The notes beneath the pieces were generated by a model. That model ran no database searches and had not been told where the DNA came from. It worked only from the letters and a program-made list of their open reading frames with translations. The translations under genes were made by a program, and so were the position numbers. Positions 1 to 6,743 of a DNA stretch of 6,743 nt are shown one piece after another. Within the stretch, counting starts at the first letter, position 1. The number at the start of each line of letters is the position of its first letter. Source of the stretch: Paraprevotella sp. (GTDB lineage Bacteria > Bacteroidota > Bacteroidia > Bacteroidales > Bacteroidaceae); contig JAFOXE010000134.1 of NCBI GenBank assembly GCA_017425765.1, forward strand, positions 1 through 6,743, read 5' to 3'.

Positions 1-51
1 TATGTTTCCATATCCTTTTAGTTGGCTAACCCATTCAGCTCCGGTTGGCAT
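1..51 (-). pseudogene. In-frame remainder of the fasciclin gene beyond its stop codon
   Basis: Directly after the TAA at 52-54, the same frame continues without a stop to the window edge, starting with ATG at 51-49 and reading MPTGAEWVSQLKGYGNI. The segment MPTGAEW followed by a helix-like stretch resembles the FAS1 H1 box (P-T-x-x-x-W/F), which is what the second FAS1 domain of the gene at 52-804 lacks. I infer this is the 3' part of the same gene, separated by the stop. It could also be translated on its own by restart at the ATG touching the stop (TAAATG). Only 17 codons are visible, so its length and integrity are unknown. Confidence 0.5.
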
Positions 52-804
52 TTACAAATAGTTATATAAAAGGTTACTTTCTATGAATTTTTTCTTTACG
101 TATGTTGGGTTACCATTGGCATCCGATGGACCTTCGGTGCTGCCGGCTTCATCAAAGTAGATAGTATCCTTGCTTGTAATATAGCTTGCCAACTTGCTTA
201 ACTCGGGTGCTTGCTTGATGTATTCATAAATGTTATACTCAAACGGAATTGCTTCGCCGATAACGTGAAGGGTACCGTTTTTTGCAGCAATATTATAATT
301 GTTGGGAATTAGAGGTATGTTCTTCACAGTTTTGTGTTCCATGTCAAATACAATGGTCTTGCTGTTCAACATCGTCATACTATCCACAGCAACTTTGTTG
401 GCAATTTTACGCCAACGAGCAATGTGGTTACCGATGAATTGTTGTTGAACGGTGAAACCGTCAGTTTCACATAATTCCAACCATTTCTTAGCGTCGAAAG
501 AGCCATTCTCCGGTGCCCATACAGTAAGAATTTCATTGCTATTAAGAATATCCTTGAAGGTGTAGTTCTTGATAGGATGGTTCTTGTCCTCGTAGTATTT
601 TGCCTTACTAAGAATAGCAGCAAAGTCGGACAAATTACCGTTGGACTGAATCTGTTCCCAAAGGGTTGCTGTAGCAGTTGATTGGAAACCTTCTGCTTGA
701 TCGTAGTGATCGTCCCAGGTATCGGTACAAGCCGGTAGGCCGGCGATAATCACCGCGCCTACAAGACTTGCTTTAAGTATACTGTTTATTTTATTCTTTA
801 TCAT
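52..804 (-). CDS. Fasciclin (FAS1) domain lipoprotein, apparently cut short
   Basis: This encodes 250 residues of a fasciclin-domain lipoprotein. The signal peptide ends at lipobox GLPAC with Cys26, followed by TDTWDDHYD, a start seen in fasciclin lipoproteins of SusCD loci. One FAS1 domain occupies about 46-190: helix TLWEQIQSNGNLSDFAAIL, H1-type ILTVWAPENGSFDAKKW (92-108), a YH-region equivalent QQQFIGNHIARW (120-131) and H2-type NGTLHVIGEAIPF (176-188). From NIYEYIKQAPELSKLASYI (191-209) a second FAS1 domain begins, but the frame ends with TAA after LLYNYL, before that domain's core. The codons after the stop keep reading as FAS1 sequence (see 1-51), so the product is probably shortened by a nonsense change, a small deletion or an assembly error. 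The first FAS1 domain and lipid anchor could still be made. The gene starts 18 bases after the upstream fasciclin gene, so it is the fourth cistron. A surface accessory role is inferred. Confidence 0.85.
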   Translation of the reverse strand: MIKNKINSILKASLVGAVIIAGLPACTDTWDDHYDQAEGFQSTATATLWEQIQSNGNLSDFAAILSKAKYYEDKNHPIKNYTFKDILNSNEILTVWAPENGSFDAKKWLELCETDGFTVQQQFIGNHIARWRKIANKVAVDSMTMLNSKTIVFDMEHKTVKNIPLIPNNYNIAAKNGTLHVIGEAIPFEYNIYEYIKQAPELSKLASYITSKDTIYFDEAGSTEGPSDANGNPTYVKKKFIESNLLYNYL

Positions 805-822
805 GACTTTCTTGTTTTAAGA
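805..822 (-). promoter_or_regulatory. Junction between the two fasciclin genes
   Basis: The 18-base gap reads tcttaaaacaagaaagtc on the coding strand before the ATG. It is A-rich, with a purine run AAGAAAG just before the start but no canonical Shine-Dalgarno at normal spacing. There is no room for a promoter plus leader, so the last gene is most likely read from the operon transcript. Unlike the two junctions upstream, it has no out-of-frame ATG. Confidence 0.35.
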
Positions 823-2958
823 TTACCACTTGTCTTCGCTCTTTGTAGGATTGTCGTATACTTCCTTACTACAGAATTCAATGTAGTCGAAGAAGAACTC
901 TTTCTTGGTGTCTTCTAATACGCTCTTGAACTTGATGTAGTATGTCTTATTGGCATCCATGAAATTGCGAACAAGAATACGACGAATAACATCGGCGCTG
1001 GTGCGTACGGTGGTGTTGCTACCAGGAGTACCGGTGTAGTATTCAGGACCCTTCATGAAGCCGTTGTTACGCATACGCTTCTCGACTTCAGAATTGTAAC
1101 TTTCGTCCTCGATGTCGGCTTCCCATCCTACGATACTGGTAAAGGTTCCGGCACTTGTCTTGCGTTGAGTTCCACCCATACGCAAGTCCAATGGAATACC
1201 TACAGCAGGAAGGTTGTTCTTGTCTTCTCCCCAGTATACTTGGCACATACCGCGAACGTTTGAGTTGGTCTGTACACCAAAACGAAGTTCGTATGTACCA
1301 CTTACGGGTACGGGAGGAAGGCGAAGGATAACTTCATATTTACCAATGATATTGAATTCATCACCTTGATAGTCTAACCAGTTGCAAGCAAGACCGGGTA
1401 GATAATAGCATTGAGTTTCCTTGCTGATCTCCATCGCATCAAAATATTGATAGTTTGATGGGAAGGCACGGCAGTTGGAAGCACCCTTAGTGTAATTCTC
1501 TGTCAAACGACGGAGCTTGTTGTTCATTAACTCGGGAAGCAATGCTGCTACATCATAACGGATGCGTTGTTTTTGAAGTTCGGTGCGAGTGTGGTCTGAG
1601 TATACCAAAAGTTCTCCAATAGGATAGATGATACCGTTAGTTGCACCCTCGTCATCATCACTTTCGGTAGTATTTTGTTCGCTACCTGTTTGAATTAAGA
1701 TACCTTCGTTGTCACCTATAGGAGGTGCCACTTCTTGGTAGTCCAAGTTGCTAAGTTCTGGGAAACGGTTCAAATAGATACCGTTAGATTGTGCACTTTC
1801 ATAGATCTTCAACAACTTTCCGGGTTGACCTAATGTTTGATAGTACTCGGCAACGGGGATTGTTGGAGATGTAGATGACTTGTAATTGTAACCCTTTTCA
1901 TTGTAGTGGATTACCAATTGGTCGTAGCTGATACGTGCAGGAAGAATGTGATAACCTACAAATTGATTGATGATATTCTTAGGATCCTTGTAATCGTCAC
2001 CTTGATCGGCATCTTTGTAATAACCTTGGCTGATTAGGTAGCTCTTAATATCTTCAATTGTAATATCCTCAACAGATTTACCGATTAAGCGTTCGTATAC
2101 ATCGTCGGTTTCTGCAAAGATGGTAAAACCATACTTACGAGTATCAGGTACAGTACCTGTTTGACCAAATGAGGAGTGAACAGGAAGGTCTACAATTTCC
2201 TCGTTGTCGTACTTGGATTCGTAGACTTCATCACGAACCATGCTTAAGGCCTCAGTGTAACCGGTAGCTTTAACCATCTTAGAAAGAACTTTGTAGTTCT
2301 CGCCTAAAGCAAGTAACTCGCTTATGTTCTGATTAGAGGGAGCAATAACCTTTTCTACCTCGTGAATACGACCATTGATGGCCTTGATGTCACGATTTTG
2401 CAATGAAATACAGCAACCATTGATGAACACGCTGTCTTGGTTATATGTACCATATCTAACCTTCAACAAGCGATCGTTCATGTTGGCAATGTTGATTTCT
2501 TCATTATTGTTAGGGAAATCACTGATTTCGTAATAAAGAACGTCACCACCATCAATGATACTATTGTATACAATTACTTGACGGATTGAGTCGAGTACTC
2601 GTTCAGTGGTAAAACCATTCCAAGTGGGTTCGGTAATAATGTTTTGCTTGTAGAGCGTATCCAAATATAGGTCGATAGCCTTATTATTGGGTACGAAGCA
2701 AGTGTAGTTACCACGTGCAGAAAGCAATTGTTGCAATGAGGACTTGGAGCGTTCGCTAATCTTTACTTGTTGAAGCAAAGTATAGTACTCACTGTATTCT
2801 GGTTGCTTGGCAATGTAACTAGAGATGGTTTCGTCGGTGAATGTATATCGATTCGACGTATCAATGTCCTCTTGACAACTTACCACCAAGGTGAGGAGAG
2901 CCAAGCCGAAGAACATAGAAGACCATCTTCTTGATTTTAATATTGAGAATTGTTTCAT
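823..2958 (-). CDS. Two-FAS1-domain surface lipoprotein with beta-rich C-terminal domain
   Basis: This is a 711-residue predicted lipoprotein. The signal peptide ends at lipobox VVSC with Cys28, followed by QED, consistent with surface export. The first fasciclin (FAS1) domain spans about 45-207, with H1-type YTCFVPNNKAI (85-95) and H2-type INGRIHEVEKVIAP (194-207). A second, longer FAS1 domain at about 210-455 has H1-type YGFTIFAETDDVY (276-288), the FAS1 YH pair at 336-337, and H2-type NGIIYPIGELLVY (441-453); it also carries an acidic ESDDDEG stretch (432-438). Residues 456-711 form a separate region with RLPPVPVSGTYELRFGV (546-562), VYWGEDKNNLPAVGIPLDLR (574-593), MRNNGFMKGPEYY (629-641) and FFFDYIEF (688-695). 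I know this block from fasciclin proteins beside SusC/SusD pairs but cannot give it a function. FAS1 domains usually mediate adhesion or ligand contact. The role as an accessory SusCD surface protein is inferred from operon position, 32 bases after susD-like. No catalytic motif is seen. Confidence 0.9.
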   Translation of the reverse strand: MKQFSILKSRRWSSMFFGLALLTLVVSCQEDIDTSNRYTFTDETISSYIAKQPEYSEYYTLLQQVKISERSKSSLQQLLSARGNYTCFVPNNKAIDLYLDTLYKQNIITEPTWNGFTTERVLDSIRQVIVYNSIIDGGDVLYYEISDFPNNNEEINIANMNDRLLKVRYGTYNQDSVFINGCCISLQNRDIKAINGRIHEVEKVIAPSNQNISELLALGENYKVLSKMVKATGYTEALSMVRDEVYESKYDNEEIVDLPVHSSFGQTGTVPDTRKYGFTIFAETDDVYERLIGKSVEDITIEDIKSYLISQGYYKDADQGDDYKDPKNIINQFVGYHILPARISYDQLVIHYNEKGYNYKSSTSPTIPVAEYYQTLGQPGKLLKIYESAQSNGIYLNRFPELSNLDYQEVAPPIGDNEGILIQTGSEQNTTESDDDEGATNGIIYPIGELLVYSDHTRTELQKQRIRYDVAALLPELMNNKLRRLTENYTKGASNCRAFPSNYQYFDAMEISKETQCYYLPGLACNWLDYQGDEFNIIGKYEVILRLPPVPVSGTYELRFGVQTNSNVRGMCQVYWGEDKNNLPAVGIPLDLRMGGTQRKTSAGTFTSIVGWEADIEDESYNSEVEKRMRNNGFMKGPEYYTGTPGSNTTVRTSADVIRRILVRNFMDANKTYYIKFKSVLEDTKKEFFFDYIEFCSKEVYDNPTKSEDKW

Positions 2959-2990
2959 TGTCGTAATATTTTATAGTTTCTCATGATACG
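2955..2990 (-). promoter_or_regulatory. SusD/fasciclin junction with overlapping mini-frame
   Basis: This is the longest gap in the operon at 32 bases, AT-rich and without a clear terminator hairpin or Shine-Dalgarno sequence. An ATG at 2984 opens a nine-codon frame (MRNYKILRQ) ending in a TGA at 2957-2955 that overlaps the fasciclin gene's ATG. This repeats the ATGA arrangement seen at the SusC/SusD junction. It supports one transcript with closely linked starts; function of the mini-frame is unproven. Confidence 0.35.
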
Positions 2991-4757
2991 TTAGTTCGCA
3001 TATTTCTCACGAGTCCAGTTTGGATTCTGGCTTAATACACCATTGCTGGCCTTCAACTCCATGTAATAGATAGGATTATAAAGTCCCCAACGGTTCTTGA
3101 TACGGTTTTTCAAAGCAGAACCTAAACGAGAGTAAGTGTTAATCAAGAATTGGTCAACAATAGCATCTACACCATCAGAACCATTCATGTATCCTTTTTC
3201 TCTTGGGTCATTGTCCTTTCCACCACCGATGCGTTCTGCGTAACGTACCAAGTCGAACCAGCGCTTACCTTCACCGAGCAATTCTATTTGACGTTGATTC
3301 ATTACGAACTTAATCAGGTCGTCGTTAGCTGGAGCATTACCTTTCTTGCTGTCGGTTGTGTTGTATGAACGCTTATGAACAGCATTTACCAATTTCTTGG
3401 TTTCGGTTGCTTCATCCAAACAAGCATGTGCTTCGGCCTTCATCAACATAACGTCTGTTAAACGATAGAAAATCCAGTTACAGTACTCTTGTGTGCTTGG
3501 GGCCAAAAGATAAGGAGTCTTTGTGTTGTCTTCCTTCATCATGATGTTTGCCTTTACATACTTATACATATAAGGAAGTGCAGAGGCTTCAGTTGCAGAA
3601 ATCGGAGTCGCTTTTACTTCACGCATACATGAGTACCATGTACGAGAGTCTGCCTTGAATTCTGCATCTGCGTCATTGTAAATCTTCTTGATAGCACTTT
3701 GACTAACAGCAAGGAATGTTTCTTCACCATTACCCCACAAAGAGTTTACAAGGCCATTCTTCTTGTAGTCTGTTTCCAGGTACTGAAGTTCGAAAATGCT
3801 TTCGCGACTATTACCTTTTTCATCAAAAATGATTTCGTATGAACTTACGATGGGGTTTTCCTCATCGGTAAAATCATTCTTGATAAGACCATATTCATCT
3901 ACTTCTTCGCCCATACCTAAAGAACCTGAATTTGCATCGTTCAAAGCGTTCTGGTTGGCCAATGCGTCCATTGCTAGTTCGCAATATTCTATACACTTTC
4001 TGTTGTCATCGTCAAAGTCAGCAATGCCTCTACCTTCCTTAAGCGCTGCTCTCCAAAGGTACATGTCTGCCAATAGAGAATAGATAGCTGAGTTTGTAAT
4101 CAAACCTTTGGTGTCCTTGATTGAGCTGAAACGGTTACGGGCTTGACCTTTCACTGCTTCTACATCTTTAATCAAGTTGCTAAGGATTTCCAATTGGTTT
4201 GTAGTTGGGTATGAACTAACCTCAGCATCCGAGTTTACAAGAGTGTTCACGTAAGGAACATCCTTAAATGCACGAATCAAGTAAAAATAATTAAGTGCAC
4301 GAAGAGTCGTAAGCTCGGCCTTAATTTGTTTCCACTCGGTATTGGTGAATTGTTTATCTTTTGATAATACTTCTTCACCGTGATTCAATACCTTGTTACA
4401 ATAGTTAATAGTGGTGTATACACCGCCCCAGTCAAATTGTGACATAGAGGAGTCGGGTAGACCTTCCATTATTTCTTTATAGGTAATATATGCACCACCT
4501 TGTGACTTTTTACTAGGATTAAGTGAGTAGCTATCACCGCGTAGGTCACCCCACAAAACGAATTTCTCTAAGGTGTTCTGCATACTTTGGTATGCGGCAT
4601 AACGTACACCCAACAAGTCATTCTTGTCCTCCCAGAAATTCTCCTCTACAACACGATCTTGCGGATAGAGGGTCAACCAATCTTCACAGGATGTGAATGA
4701 GAGGGCAAATAGTACCAATAAGAGGTACGATTGATATTTATTCTTAGTCTTTTTCAT
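2991..4757 (-). CDS. SusD/RagB-like surface substrate-binding lipoprotein
   Basis: This is a complete 588-residue SusD/RagB-family lipoprotein, which caps the partner SusC barrel on the cell surface and binds the incoming ligand. A charged N-terminus (MKKTKNK), a hydrophobic core and the lipobox SFTSC put the lipidated cysteine at residue 24. The following E-D fits a Bacteroidota surface lipoprotein export signal. Family landmarks in order are LTLYPQDRVVEENFWE (28-43), RALNYFYLIRAFKDVPYV (153-170), a TPR-like helix ADMYLWRA (230-237), WIFYRLTDVMLMKAEA (428-443), NQRQIELLGEGKRWFDLVRY (487-506), YNPIYYMEL (560-568) and the near-terminal LSQNPNW (575-581). The length is normal for the family and there is no sign of damage. 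The ATG at 4757 is chosen because it gives a full signal peptide and lies 12 bases after the SusC stop. Ligand-contacting residues cannot be assigned from sequence alone. Confidence 0.97.
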   Translation of the reverse strand: MKKTKNKYQSYLLLVLFALSFTSCEDWLTLYPQDRVVEENFWEDKNDLLGVRYAAYQSMQNTLEKFVLWGDLRGDSYSLNPSKKSQGGAYITYKEIMEGLPDSSMSQFDWGGVYTTINYCNKVLNHGEEVLSKDKQFTNTEWKQIKAELTTLRALNYFYLIRAFKDVPYVNTLVNSDAEVSSYPTTNQLEILSNLIKDVEAVKGQARNRFSSIKDTKGLITNSAIYSLLADMYLWRAALKEGRGIADFDDDNRKCIEYCELAMDALANQNALNDANSGSLGMGEEVDEYGLIKNDFTDEENPIVSSYEIIFDEKGNSRESIFELQYLETDYKKNGLVNSLWGNGEETFLAVSQSAIKKIYNDADAEFKADSRTWYSCMREVKATPISATEASALPYMYKYVKANIMMKEDNTKTPYLLAPSTQEYCNWIFYRLTDVMLMKAEAHACLDEATETKKLVNAVHKRSYNTTDSKKGNAPANDDLIKFVMNQRQIELLGEGKRWFDLVRYAERIGGGKDNDPREKGYMNGSDGVDAIVDQFLINTYSRLGSALKNRIKNRWGLYNPIYYMELKASNGVLSQNPNWTREKYAN

Positions 4758-4769
4758 ATCTTCATGTTA
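4754..4769 (-). promoter_or_regulatory. SusC/SusD junction and translation start region
   Basis: Only 12 bases separate the SusC-like stop from the SusD-like ATG. There is no Shine-Dalgarno-like AGGAGG, as is usual in Bacteroidota. An upstream out-of-frame ATG at 4765 opens a three-codon frame, ATGAAGATATGA, whose TGA overlaps the SusD-like ATG in an ATGA arrangement. The tight junction supports co-transcription and possibly translational coupling; the tiny frame may be chance. Confidence 0.4.
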
Positions 4770-6743
4770 TTAGAAACCGACATTGATACTTGCAGTAAAT
4801 GATTTACTACGTGGTGTACGAGCGTTATCAACAGCTACACCATAGCCTTGTGGTGAAACGTCAGGGTCAACACCGGTATATTTGGTCCAACACCATAGAT
4901 TGTTTACAGATGCATAGAGCTTAAGGCTTCTCAAACCATACTTCTTAATTTTCTTAGGATCGAAGTCGTAGCTCAACTGAACATATTGTAAGCGCAAGTA
5001 GTCACCATCTTCTACGTAACGGTCGCTTGGCAATGAGTTGTAAGAGTTGTATCCGTTAGAGTTCAATGCACGTGGGATTTCTCTCTCATCACCATTCTTA
5101 CGCCAACGGTGTGTAGTCGCGTAACTTTGGTTGTTGTTATTCAACATAGATTCAACGTTCATACGGGCAAGGTTTACAATTTGATTGCCGACGCGGAAGT
5201 TGAAACCTGTATTCAAACTGAAGCGGTCGTAGTAGAACTGTAAACCGAATCCACCACTGCAGGTCGGGTTAGAGTTACCCAAGTAAACCATGTCGTAGCG
5301 GTCGATTTGGCCGTCGTGGTTGATATCTTCGTAGATTGCATCACCACCTTGGAATTGGTATTTAGTACCTTCGTTGTAGCAATAATACATAGGTAGGGGG
5401 TTGCCCTTACCGTCGGTTAACATGTTACCATTTGCATCGTATGCAATAGGACAGGTCGAAATTTCACCACGGCGTGCTGCTGCTGCGGCGGTGTTAATTT
5501 TGTTTCCATATTGGTCGTAACCTGTCTTGCCTACTTCAGCATAGCCATAGGCGTTTTTGGATGTATTGGTATATCCGTTGTGGTCGTAGTCGTACTTGTA
5601 TACGCCTTTGTAACGCAAACCATAAATAGAACCTAATGCATTACCGATTTGAACGCGGTTGTTGTATGACAAGTTAGAAGGTTGATAGCTTTCAGAACCG
5701 TTTAGTGCTTCAAGAATCAACGGGTTCATTTCGTTGATAGTATTGAAGTTTTGTGCTAGGTTAAAACGTCCCTTCATAGAGAATTTACCAATCTTAGCAA
5801 ATTTACCAGTAGAGAAGTTCAACTCCCAACCCTTGTTCTCAATTTCTCCGGCATTAACCTTCTCCAAAGAACTGAATCCGTTTGCAGAAGCAATACGAAG
5901 GTTGTGCATCAACAAGTCTGTTGTCTTGCGGTTGTAAATTTCAACTTCCACATTGAATAAATCATCGAAAAGACCTAAATTGAAACCTAAGTTCCATGCA
6001 GATGTTTTTTCCCACTTAATCTTGGTTAAACTCAAGTTTTCAGGACGAATTGTGGTGTGGCCGATATATGTTCCGTTTGCCGAATATTTATTATATTGGT
6101 TGTAACCACCGCCACCGGTATTACCGGTAATACCCCATGTGGGACGGATAGATAACATACTGATAACCTTCTTACTCCACTTCATCCATGGTTCGTCGAT
6201 GATGTTCCAACGTCCACCGAATGCTGGGAACCAGCCAAATTTGTTGCCGGCACCAAATGATGTGCTACCGTCGCCTCTTACTGAAACGTCCAAAGAGTAC
6301 TTACTCTTATATGAATAGTGGGCTTGGCCGAAGAATGAGCAGCTTCTCCATTCGTTGTTTGAAGCATAGCAGCTAGTTAGCATTGCAATAACGGTCGGAT
6401 CGGTAATACCGTCTGGAACGTTCCATAGTCCTAATCCTTGGTTGCTACTTGTACCGGTCTTCATTTCGAAGCGCACCATCGCAGAGATTGAATGATCGTC
6501 GTTTGGTAACACAGGGTAGAAACGAAGGTCGTGACGAGTATTGAATTCCATACTCTTATACTCCTTGTTTGATACCACGTTACGTTCGTTATTACCTACA
6601 CCACCTAATGGAGAATCACCACCATATTGCCACGGCATGGTTTTGAGCTCTGAAGGGCAATACATATCGTTAGAGGTGTTGTAAATATTCAACCAAACGT
6701 CACCTACATAGTCTAAACGAGTATGATCGTCGTCTTTACCTAA
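4770..6743 (-). CDS. SusC-like TonB-dependent outer-membrane transporter, 3' part
   Basis: This is the C-terminal 657 residues of a SusC/RagA-family TonB-dependent receptor, a beta-barrel that imports oligosaccharides or other large ligands across the outer membrane using TonB energy. The frame is open to the window edge, so the signal peptide, carboxypeptidase-like domain, TonB box and most or all of the plug lie outside. An apparent TTG start at 6692 is not real, because coding continues upstream (LDYVGDVW). Counting from the first visible residue, family features are SVRGDGSTSFGAGNKFGW (about 154-171), NAGEIENKGWELNFS (297-311), an EF-hand-like loop DINHDGQIDRYD (473-484; bases 5292-5327), DGDYLRLQYVQLSYDF (579-594), NNLWCWTKYTGVDPDVS (614-630) and a barrel-closing C-terminus ending SINVGF with terminal Phe. 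Family members are usually about 1000-1100 residues, so roughly a third is missing. It lies 12 bases upstream of the SusD-like gene, its expected partner. Family assignment is secure; the substrate is unknown. Confidence 0.96.
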   Translation of the reverse strand, partial: LGKDDDHTRLDYVGDVWLNIYNTSNDMYCPSELKTMPWQYGGDSPLGGVGNNERNVVSNKEYKSMEFNTRHDLRFYPVLPNDDHSISAMVRFEMKTGTSSNQGLGLWNVPDGITDPTVIAMLTSCYASNNEWRSCSFFGQAHYSYKSKYSLDVSVRGDGSTSFGAGNKFGWFPAFGGRWNIIDEPWMKWSKKVISMLSIRPTWGITGNTGGGGYNQYNKYSANGTYIGHTTIRPENLSLTKIKWEKTSAWNLGFNLGLFDDLFNVEVEIYNRKTTDLLMHNLRIASANGFSSLEKVNAGEIENKGWELNFSTGKFAKIGKFSMKGRFNLAQNFNTINEMNPLILEALNGSESYQPSNLSYNNRVQIGNALGSIYGLRYKGVYKYDYDHNGYTNTSKNAYGYAEVGKTGYDQYGNKINTAAAAARRGEISTCPIAYDANGNMLTDGKGNPLPMYYCYNEGTKYQFQGGDAIYEDINHDGQIDRYDMVYLGNSNPTCSGGFGLQFYYDRFSLNTGFNFRVGNQIVNLARMNVESMLNNNNQSYATTHRWRKNGDEREIPRALNSNGYNSYNSLPSDRYVEDGDYLRLQYVQLSYDFDPKKIKKYGLRSLKLYASVNNLWCWTKYTGVDPDVSPQGYGVAVDNARTPRSKSFTASINVGF

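Noticed and set aside
50..70. A Bacteroidota -7 box (TAnnTTTG) near TATAACTATTTG that might drive the downstream fragment
   Set aside because: The eight bases read ACTATTTG, so the TA pair is not matched, and no TTTG -33 element was evident. The AT-richness is explained by coding for LLYNYL.
88..93. Frameshift at the six-A run (coding strand) as the cause of the early stop
   Set aside because: Shifting by one base in either direction gives a stop within a few codons, while the unshifted frame reads sensibly up to and after the TAA. A stop or deletion near 52 explains the data better.
375..623. Minus-strand frame of 82 residues overlapping the shorter fasciclin gene
   Set aside because: It is in a different frame of the same strand and overlaps the FAS1 core motifs of the real gene. 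Its composition is unlike a natural protein.
2959..2990. Possible terminator between the SusD-like and fasciclin genes (CGTA...TACG)
   Set aside because: The stem would be only about four to five base pairs with a loop of some 20 bases and no U-tract, too weak for an intrinsic terminator.
3150..4083. Plus-strand frames of 72 and 95 residues (3150-3368 and 3796-4083)
   Set aside because: Both lie antisense inside the SusD-like gene, whose family motifs are unbroken throughout. Neither translation resembles a known protein.
5292..5327. DINHDGQIDRYD as a dockerin or free calcium-binding domain
   Set aside because: This D-x-N-x-D-G loop is a common feature of SusC-family barrels and is embedded in uninterrupted SusC sequence; no second dockerin repeat follows.
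5734..5937. Plus-strand frame of 67 residues
   Set aside because: It is antisense within the conserved SusC-like barrel region and is a shadow of that coding sequence.
6690..6692. TTG as the start codon of the SusC-like gene
   Set aside because: The frame stays open upstream to the window edge and encodes SusC-like sequence (LDYVGDVW), and a start here would lack a signal peptide and plug. The gene is simply cut by the window.

Overview
The window is part of a polysaccharide-utilisation-type operon (PUL) from a member of the phylum Bacteroidota, most likely order Bacteroidales. The evidence is an adjacent SusC-like/SusD-like pair, three lipoproteins with an acidic patch right after the lipobox cysteine, start sites without a Shine-Dalgarno sequence, and fairly AT-rich DNA. 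The genus cannot be decided from this sequence. No sugar-cutting enzyme, regulator, RNA gene, mobile element or CRISPR array is visible.

Every gene lies on the minus strand, so transcription runs from high to low coordinates. First comes the 3' two thirds of a SusC-like TonB-dependent outer-membrane transporter (6743 to 4770), whose 5' end lies outside the window. A complete SusD-like substrate-binding lipoprotein follows (4757 to 2991). Next is a 711-residue lipoprotein with two fasciclin (FAS1) domains and a distinct beta-rich C-terminal domain (2958 to 823). Last is a second, shorter fasciclin lipoprotein (804 to 52). The gaps are only 12, 32 and 18 bases with no visible terminator, so this is almost certainly one transcript.

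The likely working model is a surface complex. The SusC barrel imports a glycan fragment or other large ligand, SusD forms its lid, and the two FAS1 lipoproteins are accessory surface proteins that may bind the ligand or stabilise the complex. The substrate cannot be read from the window.

The most notable local observation is at the low-coordinate end. The 250-residue fasciclin protein stops at 52-54 inside what should be its second FAS1 domain, yet the same reading frame continues after the stop (51 to 1) with a recognisable FAS1-type segment. The gene therefore looks interrupted by a stop codon, perhaps with a small deletion, or is split into two reading frames.
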